Positions 1 to 5,468 of a DNA stretch of 7,509 bases are shown in pieces. A program made the translations under genes and the position numbers. Source of the stretch: Propionibacterium sp. (GTDB taxonomy: Bacteria > Actinomycetota > Actinomycetes > Propionibacteriales > Propionibacteriaceae); contig JAAYAO010000355.1 of assembly GCA_012719335.1 (NCBI GenBank), positions 1-7,509 on the forward strand, given 5' to 3'. How positions within the stretch are numbered: position 1 is the first letter of the stretch; every line of letters starts with the position of its first letter. The notes below the pieces were generated by a model. That model was not told where the DNA came from. It saw nothing but the letters and a program-made list of their open reading frames with translations, and did no database searches.

Positions 1-1007
1 AACGCGGTGGTCGGGATGCCCTTGCCGTCGTCGACCCGCTCCCCCATGAAGTTCGGGTCGATCGCGTGAGCCATCGCCTTGCGGATCCGCACGTCGGCGG
101 TATTGGAGCCCTCGCGGTGGTTCATCAGGATCAGTCGGCCGAGGCTGGACACCTCCATGAAGCCGGCGAAGCCACTTTCGACCGCTTCGGTGACGATCTT
201 GGCTTCCCGGAAGTAGCCCATGTCGGTCTGACCGCTCTTGAGGGTGTCGAAACGTCCCGATTCGTCGGTCATCTGGAAGAAGCGCAGCGACTCCAGGTGC
301 GGGGTGCCGTTCCAGTAGTCGTCGCGGCGGGTCAGGATCAGTTCCTCCTGCGGGGCGTACTTCTCCAGGGTGAACGGCCCGGCCCCGATCGGGCTGAACT
401 CCTCCCCCTCCCCGTCGGAGGATTCGGCCACGATCATGCCTGGCGCGGTGGCCAGCAGGTAACCGAAGCCCGACCAGGGACGGTGCAGGGTGAAGGTCAC
501 CTCGAGCGGCCCGGTGGCCTCGGTGGAGGCCACCGACACCTGCCACACCGCGGTCTGGCCACCGTTGCCCTCGACGTAGCGGTTGATGCTCCACACCACG
601 GCCTCGGCGTCCAGCGGGGTGCCGTCGCTGAAGGTGACGCCCTCGCGCAGGGTCAGCACGTAGGTCTGGTCGTCCTCGGTCTCGAAGGACTCGGCCAGCC
701 ACGGTTCGTATTCGAGGGTTTCGTCGTTGTGGCGCAGCAGCACGTCGTAGATCGCGGCCATTTCGATACCACCCGAGGAGCCGGTGTTGATCGTCTTGAC
801 CGGGTCGAGGCTGCGGGCCTCGGAGTAGGTGGCGAAGTTGAGTTGGCCACCCTCGGTCGGTTCGGCGGGGGTTTCCTGATCGCCGAAGGTGCCGTTGCGG
901 TACACCGCGTCGGTGCCGCCGGCCGGCTCGTCGGTGCCTTCCTCCGCGGTGCGAGCACAGCCGCTCAGCACCAGGCCGAGGCCGAGGAATCCTGCTGTCA
1001 GTTTCAT
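1..1007 (-). CDS. ABC transporter substrate-binding lipoprotein, family 5 (copy 1, C-terminus cut by window edge)
   Basis: Extracytoplasmic solute receptor of a peptide/nickel-type ABC importer (SBP_bac_5 family); its exact ligand cannot be read from sequence. About 335 codons are visible. The protein starts MKLTAGFLGLGLVLSGC, a short lipoprotein signal with lipobox LSG|C at Cys17, so it should be lipid-anchored outside the membrane. A low-complexity linker follows, then family landmarks: GGQLNFATYSEARSLDP, YEPWLAESF, LREGVTFSDGTPL, GAGPFTLEKY and RRDDYWNGTP. It is colinear with and very similar to the complete copy upstream (1186-2820). The start at 1007 is forced: extending upstream in frame meets TAA at the position of codon 5 of the other copy's N-terminal extension. 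No clear Shine-Dalgarno is seen. Permease and ATPase genes are absent here and may lie beyond the left edge. Confidence 0.93.
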   Translation of the reverse strand, partial: MKLTAGFLGLGLVLSGCARTAEEGTDEPAGGTDAVYRNGTFGDQETPAEPTEGGQLNFATYSEARSLDPVKTINTGSSGGIEMAAIYDVLLRHNDETLEYEPWLAESFETEDDQTYVLTLREGVTFSDGTPLDAEAVVWSINRYVEGNGGQTAVWQVSVASTEATGPLEVTFTLHRPWSGFGYLLATAPGMIVAESSDGEGEEFSPIGAGPFTLEKYAPQEELILTRRDDYWNGTPHLESLRFFQMTDESGRFDTLKSGQTDMGYFREAKIVTEAVESGFAGFMEVSSLGRLILMNHREGSNTADVRIRKAMAHAIDPNFMGERVDDGKGIPTTA

Positions 1008-1105
1008 CGCCGTCGTGGCGAATTAGGTTCTCTTCACCGGCGAAGTGTGCCTCCATCCCCGGCGGTGCGGTCACGCCGAAGGCTCGGGCAGCGGGAACGC
1101 GCGTA

Positions 1106-1170
1106 CCACCGGCCGGGTGCGGCCCGTCGGAATCGGTACTCGACTCCCTCGGCTCCGCACCCGCCGGTGG
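1106..1170 (-). terminator. Long imperfect hairpin between the two SBP genes (terminator or 3' stabiliser)
   Basis: On the minus strand this begins 15 bases after the TGA of copy 2. The outer arms 1106-1122 and 1155-1170 pair over 16 bp with one bulged base. The loop region continues as three further 3-bp helices (1124-1126/1150-1152, 1129-1131/1145-1147, 1133-1135/1141-1143), separated by mismatches and closed by a 5-base loop GTACT. No T-run follows, as is common for GC-rich actinobacterial terminators. It could instead protect the 3' end of the copy 2 message, giving unequal expression of the two copies. The rest of the spacer (1008-1185) shows no gene. Confidence 0.6.
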
Positions 1171-1185
1171 CAGGGGGTCAGCGAA

Positions 1186-2820
1186 TCACTCGGCCTTGAA
1201 GGCCTCCCCGAGCAGCACCACCGAGTCGACCGACGGGACGATGCCGTGCACGTTGTCCTGCCAAGTCACGTACTCGGGGGTGGCGCCCAGCGAGATCGAC
1301 GGGACGGTGTCGTTGTAGCGCTGCTGGATCTTCTCCAGCACCTCCTTCTGCGCGTCGCGGTCACCGGCTTCCATCAGTTCGATCACCAGCGCGTCCATCT
1401 CCTCGTCGGCGTAGGCGTTGGGGCCACCGCCCTGGGAGTGGAAGGACTCGTACATCTCCGGCAGCACGCCACCGTCGGGCACCCCGAAGCTCCACACCAC
1501 GGTGTCGAAGTCGCCGGTGACGTAGATCGACTGCACCAGGTCGCTGACCGACTGGGCGTTCTGGATCTCCACGTCCAGGCCGACCGCTTCCCACTGCGCC
1601 TTCAGCGACAGGCCGAGTTCCTCACCGGCGTTGGCGACACCCAGGAACCGGACGGTGCCGGGGTGTCCGTCGGCCTTGGCCTCCTCGACGAGTTTGCGGG
1701 CTTCCTCCTGGTCGTACGGCAGCGGTTCGGTGTCCAGGGTCCATTCGGACTCCTCGGGGAACATCGCGGTGGTGGGCATGCCCTCACCATCGAACTCCTG
1801 GTCGGCCACGAGCTGGGGGTCCAGGGCCATCGCCATCGCCTGCCGGATCCGCACATCGGAGGTGTTGGCCTCCTCGCGGTGGTTCACCAGCAGCAGCCGG
1901 CCGAGGCTGGAGACCTCCATGAAGCCGGGGTAGCCGGCGTCCAGCGCGTCGACCACCACGTCCGGTTCGCGGATGTAGGCCACATCGGTCTGGCCGCTGG
2001 TCATCGTCTCGAAGCGTCCGCTTTCACTGGTGATGGTGAAGAAGCGCAGCTTCTCCAGCGGCGGGGTGCCGTTCCAGTAGTCGTCGCGGCGGGCGAGGAT
2101 CAGTTCCTCCTGCGGGGCGTACTTCTCCAGGGTGAACGGCCCGGCACCGATCGGGGTGAAGTCCTCACCCTCGCCCACCGACGATTCGGCCACGATCATG
2201 CCCGGCGCGGTGGCCAGCAGGTAGCCGAAGCCGTCCCACGGACGGGTCAGGGTGAAGGTGACCTCCAGGTCGCCGGTGGCTTCGAACTTCTCCACCGCCA
2301 GCAGCCACACCGCGGTCTGGCCGCCCCGTCCCTCGACGTAACGGTTGATGCTCCACACCACCGCGTCGGCGTTCAACGGGGTGCCGTCGCTGAAGGTGAC
2401 CCCCTCGCGCAGGGTCAGCACGTAGGTCTGGTCGTCCTCGGTGTCGAAGGACTCCGCCAACCACGGCTCGTACTCCAGGGTTTCGGAGTTGTGCCGCAGC
2501 AGCACGTCGTAGATCGCCGACATCTCGGTGCCACCGGTGGACCCGGTGTTGATCGTCTTGACCGGGTCGAGGCTGCGGGCCTCGGAGTAGGCGGCGAAGT
2601 TCAGGGTGCCACCCTCGGTCGGTTCACCGGGAGCATCCTGCTCGCCGATGATGCCGTTGCGGAACCGCGACTCGGTGGTTTCGGTGTTGCCACCGTTGCC
2701 GCCGGTGCCGTCGGTGTTCTCGTCGTCCCCGGTGCGGGCGCAGCCACTGAGCACCAGGCCCAGGCCGAGCAGACCGGCGGTGAGTTTCATCGCCCACGAG
2801 GCGGAATGCGTTTTCTTCAT
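1186..2820 (-). CDS. ABC transporter substrate-binding lipoprotein, family 5 (copy 2, complete)
   Basis: Complete SBP_bac_5-type solute receptor of 544 residues, a usual length for this family. With the start at 2820 (MKKTHSASWAMKL...) it has a lipoprotein signal of 26 residues: n-region KK and K12, hydrophobic LTAGLLGLGLVL, lipobox LSG|C with Cys27. A Gly/Thr/Asn/Glu-rich tether follows to about residue 65. The mature domain shows GGTLNFAAYSEARSLDP, YEPWLAESF, LREGVTFSDGTPL, GAGPFTLEKY, RRDDYWNGTP and a DVRIRQAMAMALD segment typical of family 5 receptors. It ends ...GEAFKAE. Other starts are GTG at 2871 (adds 17 residues) and ATG at 2790 (signal of 16 residues). I prefer 2820 because of its charged n-region and a possible promoter placing transcription start next to it. 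None has a good Shine-Dalgarno. Peptide uptake is the default guess for its role; nickel, sugar or other ligands are possible. Confidence 0.93.
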   Translation of the reverse strand: MKKTHSASWAMKLTAGLLGLGLVLSGCARTGDDENTDGTGGNGGNTETTESRFRNGIIGEQDAPGEPTEGGTLNFAAYSEARSLDPVKTINTGSTGGTEMSAIYDVLLRHNSETLEYEPWLAESFDTEDDQTYVLTLREGVTFSDGTPLNADAVVWSINRYVEGRGGQTAVWLLAVEKFEATGDLEVTFTLTRPWDGFGYLLATAPGMIVAESSVGEGEDFTPIGAGPFTLEKYAPQEELILARRDDYWNGTPPLEKLRFFTITSESGRFETMTSGQTDVAYIREPDVVVDALDAGYPGFMEVSSLGRLLLVNHREEANTSDVRIRQAMAMALDPQLVADQEFDGEGMPTTAMFPEESEWTLDTEPLPYDQEEARKLVEEAKADGHPGTVRFLGVANAGEELGLSLKAQWEAVGLDVEIQNAQSVSDLVQSIYVTGDFDTVVWSFGVPDGGVLPEMYESFHSQGGGPNAYADEEMDALVIELMEAGDRDAQKEVLEKIQQRYNDTVPSISLGATPEYVTWQDNVHGIVPSVDSVVLLGEAFKAE

Positions 2821-2829
2821 CACAGCAGC

Positions 2830-2858
2830 AGTGTGAGCCGAGTCACTCAACCGTTCAA
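2830..2858 (-). promoter_or_regulatory. Possible promoter for SBP copy 2
   Basis: On the minus strand, TTGAAC (2853-2858) and CACACT (2830-2835) are separated by 17 bases. Nine bases separate CACACT from the ATG at 2820, so a transcript would start at or just before that ATG and be leaderless or nearly so. The -10 keeps the important second A and last T but lacks the first T. If this promoter is real, the GTG at 2871 lies upstream of the transcript and cannot be the start. Confidence 0.35.
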
Positions 2859-2894
2859 GCGCGATTTCCACTCACCAACACCGAGTCCACTCAC
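2838..2894. repeat. Repeated CCGAGT(C)CACTCA motifs in the divergent promoter region
   Basis: CCGAGTCACTCA (2838-2849) and CCGAGTCCACTCAC (2881-2894) are near copies 43 bases apart. A half-like copy TTCCACTCACC (2866-2876) lies between them. Each full copy contains a small dyad: GAGT and ACTC around one base in the first, around two bases in the second. They lie in the 165-base gap (2821-2985) between the divergent SBP copy 2 and the 2986 gene, so they could be operator sites. They might also be chance. Confidence 0.35.
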
Positions 2895-2942
2895 TTCGTT
2901 CACCATCGGGATGCGTCCTGCCCTCCGACCGGGCGGGCGCCC

Positions 2943-2948
2943 TAGGCT
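2943..2948 (+). promoter_or_regulatory. Possible -10 box for the 2986 gene
   Basis: TAGGCT fits the actinobacterial TAnnnT -10 pattern and would give a leader of about 30 bases before ATG 2986, leaving room for the Shine-Dalgarno at 2975-2978. No convincing -35 is seen 16-18 bases upstream. Confidence 0.35.
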
Positions 2949-2974
2949 GACGGTCATCCCCACCCGGCAACCGC

Positions 2975-2978
2975 GGAG
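2975..2978 (+). promoter_or_regulatory. Ribosome binding site setting the start at 2986
   Basis: GGAG lies seven bases before ATG 2986. This fixes the start and argues against the much longer in-frame reading that extends upstream to 1045 through sequence antisense to SBP copy 2. Confidence 0.7.
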
Positions 2979-2985
2979 CGCCCCG

Positions 2986-4113
2986 ATGATCACCCCCTTC
3001 GACGATTTCCCGATCCATCAAACCCCTTCGCCGGTGACCCAACCCGGCACCAGCGACCCGAACTTCTACGACCGGTTCTATTTCGGTGGCCACGATGCGG
3101 CCGGCACCGTGGTGTTCGCCGCCGCGATGGGCCTGTACCCGAATCGCAATGTGATGGACGCGGCCTTCTCGGTGGTCGTCGACGGGGTGCAGCACTGCGT
3201 GTTCGCCTCCGGCCCACTGCCCCGTGACCGGCACACCGGCATCGGCCCGATCAGCGTCGAGTACAACGAGCCGCTGCGTGTGCTGCAGTTGCTGGTGGAC
3301 GATCCGGAGTCGGGTCTGCGGGCGGAGTTGACCTTCCGGGCCCGTACCGCCGCGGTGGCCGAGCCCCGCCAGACCACCCACCGCGAGGGGGTGTTGATCA
3401 TGGACTACACCCGGATGTCCCAATGGGGCACCTGGTCGGGGCGGATCAGCGTCGGCGACACCACCCTCGAGGTATCGGCCGATCGGGTGGTCGGGGTGCG
3501 CGACCGGTCGTGGGGAGTGCGCCCGCTCGGGGACCGGACACCGACGAACCTGCCGGCCCGCACCCCACAGGTGTTCTGGTTGTGGGCCCCGCTGCACTTC
3601 GATGACGTGTGCACCCATCTGGCGGCGTTCGAGTTGGCCAACGGTTTCCGCTGGCTGGAGCAGGCGGTGCTGGTGCCGTTGTTGGACGACCCGGCGGCCT
3701 CCCCCACCTGGGGTGCGGACGCCCCCGCCCCGCAGCTGGTGCGCAACGTCGTCCACGACCTGACCTGGCGACCCGGCACCCGGGAGATCGCCCGCGCCGC
3801 GATCTGCTTCGACACCGCCGACGGCCCCCAACGGATGGAGCTCACCCCGGTGGCCACCTTTCTGCAGAAGGGCATCGGGTACGGCCACCCGCACTGGCTG
3901 CACGGCCGGGCCCACGGGGAGCTGACGGTCGGCCGGGAGACCTATGTGCTGGCCGACGTCGACCGGGAACAGTACGAGAACGTGCATGTGCAGACCGTCT
4001 GCCGGGTCACCTGGGGCGACCGGGAGGGCGTCGGCATTCTGGAACAGTTGGTGCTCGGCGACCACGAACCGTCCGGGCTGACCGGCATGTACGACGGCTG
4101 GCGCGCGGGGTGA
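2986..4113 (+). CDS. Conserved protein of unknown function, DUF7064/DUF7065-like
   Basis: A 375-residue protein without signal peptide or membrane segment, probably cytoplasmic. It resembles a family common in mycobacteria and relatives that is now described as paired DUF7065 (N-terminal) and DUF7064 (C-terminal) domains, thought to share a lipocalin-like beta fold with CrtC/AttH proteins. That assignment is from memory of the motifs. Visible conserved-looking segments are NFYDRFYFGGHD (26-37), MSQWGTWSG (144-152), RDRSWGVRP (172-180), WLWAPLHFDD (198-207) and GYGHPHW (298-304). These Trp/His/Arg/Asp-rich motifs suggest a ligand pocket or active site, but no reaction can be stated. It diverges from SBP copy 2, and its stop overlaps the next short ORF by GTGA. 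Family members are often near lipid or steroid metabolism genes; nothing here confirms that link. Confidence 0.85.
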   Translation: MITPFDDFPIHQTPSPVTQPGTSDPNFYDRFYFGGHDAAGTVVFAAAMGLYPNRNVMDAAFSVVVDGVQHCVFASGPLPRDRHTGIGPISVEYNEPLRVLQLLVDDPESGLRAELTFRARTAAVAEPRQTTHREGVLIMDYTRMSQWGTWSGRISVGDTTLEVSADRVVGVRDRSWGVRPLGDRTPTNLPARTPQVFWLWAPLHFDDVCTHLAAFELANGFRWLEQAVLVPLLDDPAASPTWGADAPAPQLVRNVVHDLTWRPGTREIARAAICFDTADGPQRMELTPVATFLQKGIGYGHPHWLHGRAHGELTVGRETYVLADVDREQYENVHVQTVCRVTWGDREGVGILEQLVLGDHEPSGLTGMYDGWRAG

Positions 4114-4355
4114 AACCTGTTGCCTCGGTGAGCGATCCGGATGAGTTCGAAGAGTTCAACGGCTGGCATCCCGATGTGCGACGCAGCGAGATCGAGGAGT
4201 TCGACCTGATCGATGCCGAGATTCTCCTTGACGGCGACGGGTCAGGCCACGGATACCACCGATTCGGATCGGGCAAGCGCAAGTCGGAGTTCCCGGAAGG
4301 TCTTTCGTGCGAAGGAGCCCGGTTCATGTTGCCCGCATGTTGCCCGACAGCATGA
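4110..4355 (+). pseudogene. Truncated EndoU-like nuclease toxin fragment (81 codons)
   Basis: An open frame begins with GTG in a GTGA overlap with the preceding stop (another GTG lies at 4128) and ends at TGA 4353-4355. Its first part is acidic (DPDEFEEFNGWHPDVRR). Residues 38-64 read ILLDGDG, GHGYHRFGSG, KRKSEFPEG, which resembles the start of bacterial EndoU toxin domains (HILxGD...GGGHxxGxG...GKSEFPxxWS). The second motif His (His50) is present. The first expected catalytic His before the LDGD motif is replaced by Ile or lost. The rest of an EndoU domain is missing, and the frame ends in an unrelated CEGARFMLPACCPTA tail. GC over 4111-4350 is 144/240 (60%), clearly below its neighbours. 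I read it as a decayed piece of a polymorphic toxin. It could be an unrelated small gene; the family match is by eye. Confidence 0.45.
4325..4346 (+). repeat. Perfect 11-bp tandem repeat
   Basis: CATGTTGCCCG occurs twice in direct succession (4325-4335, 4336-4346), followed by ACAGCATG. It lies 59 bases from the 3' end of tRNA-Asn. Sequences of this type can occur at the 3' end of tyrosine integrase genes beside tRNA attachment sites, so it may be the remnant of an element end. That reading is inference. Confidence 0.5.
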
Positions 4356-4364
4356 AGAAGGCCC

Positions 4365-4398
4365 CTGGCTCTGGTTATTCACCGTAGTCAGAGGCCGG
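4365..4398. terminator. Hairpin between the toxin fragment and tRNA-Asn
   Basis: CTCTG (4369-4373) pairs with CAGAG (4389-4393). The stem continues after a bulged G (4394) by 4365-4368 with 4395-4398, including one G-T pair. The loop is 15 bases. It lies seven bases past the encoded CCA of the minus-strand tRNA and also after the plus-strand stop at 4355, so it could serve either as a terminator. There is no T-run. Confidence 0.4.
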
Positions 4399-4405
4399 TC
4401 TGAAG

Positions 4406-4481
4406 TGGCTCCCCCGACTGGACTCGAACCAGTAACCCTTCGATTAACAGTCGAATGCTCTGCCAATTGAGCTACAGGGGA
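4406..4481 (-). tRNA. tRNA-Asn (anticodon GTT), CCA encoded
   Basis: A 76-base tRNA folds fully. The 7-bp acceptor pairs TCCCCTG with CGGGGGA (one T-G pair). The D arm is GCTC/GAGC with loop AATTGGCA, the anticodon arm is TTCGA/TCGAA with loop CTGTTAA, and the T arm is ACTGG/CCAGT with loop TTCGAGT. The discriminator is G, followed by CCA. The anticodon GTT (4446-4448) reads AAC/AAU. It lies downstream of dnaG and the sigma gene; from memory, an asnT gene also lies near dnaG in Mycobacterium tuberculosis, so the linkage may be ancestral. The 3' half of such genes is a common integration target. Confidence 0.98.
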
Positions 4482-4501
4482 TCGCTGTGCTGCGACCAGT
4501 A

Positions 4502-4531
4502 ACTGTAGCGCACCGGCGCGAAACTGCCCAA
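4502..4531 (-). promoter_or_regulatory. Promoter of tRNA-Asn
   Basis: On the minus strand, TTGGGC (4526-4531) and TACAGT (4502-4507) are spaced by 18 bases. The -10 fits TAnnnT. Its end is 20 bases from the first base of the tRNA, giving a 5' leader of roughly 13 bases for RNase P to remove. It sits in the 57-base gap just after the sigma gene's stop, so the tRNA is probably transcribed on its own. Confidence 0.6.
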
Positions 4532-4538
4532 TCGGTAT

Positions 4539-5375
4539 TCAGGCGGCCAGGTACTCCCCCAACTGGCTCGGGCAGACCCCGCGCAGGTGCTCCAGGGCAC
4601 GGTCCTCGAAACCGGCGACCTGTTTGGCGCTGAGCCCCAGCACGTGGGCGATCTCGGCCCGGCTGTGCGGTCGTGCGCCAATGCCGAAACGCAGTTCGAT
4701 CACCCGGCGCGGCAACCGGTCGAGGTCGTCGAGCATCCGGGCCACGTGCTCGGTGGGGATGCCGTCGGGTTCGGGGTCGGCGGCGACGTCGACCACGTCG
4801 GGGGCGAGCCCCTGCCAGGGGGTGAGGTGCTGCAGCCGTTCCTCCACCCATTCCAGGCTCCGTCCGGACGCCTCGGCCAGTTCGTCGGGCTGCACCGGGC
4901 GTCCGTACTGCTGGGTCAGGGTGTCCTCCAAGCCACGGAGTCGGTGCCATTCCTTCAGCCACCGGGGCCCGCGGCCGACCAGTTGGGCTCTGGCCCCGAA
5001 CACCGCCTCCCGAATCCAGGTCACCGCGTAGGTGCCGAATCCGCCCCGGCGGTGGTCGTAGCCGCGCACCGCCCGGTCCAGCCCCAGCACCCCTTCCTGG
5101 TACTGGTCGTCGCGATCGTGGCTGCGCCATTCGTGCGCGACCACCCAGGCCACCAATCGCAGGTTGGCCAGGATCATCCGGTGGTGGGCGACCACACCCC
5201 GGGCCACCAGGATGCGTCGTTCGGTCTCATCCAAGCCGTCGGCGTGGGCCGCGAGCACCCCTGCCTCGATGGTCGCGGCCAGGTGGGTTTCCTGTTCGAG
5301 GCTCAGCCGTTCCTGCGGGTCGTCATGCCACAGGTCGGCGAAGAGTCGTGGGTCCAGATCATCGACACTGTTCAT
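4539..5375 (-). CDS. Divergent sigma-70-family RNA polymerase sigma factor
   Basis: A 278-residue sigma factor directing RNA polymerase to promoters. It shows a region 1.2-like segment (about 5-50), region 2 (64-125: NLRLVAWVVAHEW, DDQYQEGVLGLDRAVRGYD, GTYAVTWIREAV), a region 3 segment (150-190: QYGRPVQPDELAEASGRS) and region 4 (213-266: LDRLPRRVIELRFGIGA, EIAHVLGLSAKQVAGFEDRALEHLR). This is group 2/3-like architecture, longer than ECF sigmas and without the long region 1.1 of SigA. Residues used for promoter reading differ from housekeeping sigma. Region 2.4 has TWIREAVFG where WWIRQAITR is usual, the RIPVH-type region 3.0 motif is absent, and the -35 helix reads SAKQVAGFE instead of TRERIRQIE. 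It is probably an alternative sigma factor. The ATG at 5375 is the first start in frame; its Shine-Dalgarno (GGGGG next to ATG) is poor. It follows dnaG after 93 bases on the same strand. Confidence 0.88.
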   Translation of the reverse strand: MNSVDDLDPRLFADLWHDDPQERLSLEQETHLAATIEAGVLAAHADGLDETERRILVARGVVAHHRMILANLRLVAWVVAHEWRSHDRDDQYQEGVLGLDRAVRGYDHRRGGFGTYAVTWIREAVFGARAQLVGRGPRWLKEWHRLRGLEDTLTQQYGRPVQPDELAEASGRSLEWVEERLQHLTPWQGLAPDVVDVAADPEPDGIPTEHVARMLDDLDRLPRRVIELRFGIGARPHSRAEIAHVLGLSAKQVAGFEDRALEHLRGVCPSQLGEYLAA

Positions 5376-5447
5376 GCCCCCAGCAGATCGCCGGGCGGAG
5401 CTCGGGCCAATACCGGACGGCGAATCGGTGGATGACTCCCCCGGACA

Positions 5448-5457
5448 ACACCGGTGT
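5448..5457. promoter_or_regulatory. Palindrome upstream of the sigma gene
   Basis: ACACCGGTGT is a perfect 10-bp palindrome. It is extended imperfectly by ACA on the left and, after one extra base, TGT on the right. It lies in the 93-base dnaG-sigma gap, 72 bases before the sigma start. An operator is possible. It has no loop, so it is not a terminator hairpin. No convincing promoter was found in this gap. Confidence 0.3.
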
Positions 5458-5468
5458 CTGTGGACGGT

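Larger units (their letters stand above)
1..2820 (-). repeat. Tandem duplication of a substrate-binding protein gene
   Basis: The two genes are paralogous direct repeats. Perfect blocks include 334-383 = 2096-2145 (50 bp) and 781-829 = 2543-2591 (49 bp), both at the same offset of 1762 bp, so there is no net indel between them. The signal-peptide start codons are 1783 bp apart (1007 and 2790). The 21-bp difference lies in the linker after the lipobox, which is seven residues longer in copy 2. Homology extends about 25 bases upstream of the internal ATG in both copies. Confidence 0.9.

Noticed and set aside
66..1199. A 377-codon plus-strand frame antisense to SBP copy 1
   Set aside because: Low-complexity shadow of a well-supported lipoprotein gene. 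A similar frame appears antisense to copy 2 for the same reason.
2872..4065. A 397-codon minus-strand frame opposite the 2986 gene
   Set aside because: No family features, shadow composition, and no ribosome binding site; the plus strand carries the supported gene.
1045..4113. A plus-strand open frame of 1022 codons running through both SBP copy 2 (antisense) and the 2986 gene
   Set aside because: Only the part from ATG 2986 has a Shine-Dalgarno and protein-like composition. The upstream part is the His/Val/Gly/Gln-rich mirror of the SBP gene, a usual artefact of GC-rich DNA.
4213..4470. A short plus-strand frame ending in APPTGLEPVTLRLTVECSAN
   Set aside because: This ending is the translation of the antisense of tRNA-Asn, a common false protein in bacterial annotations.
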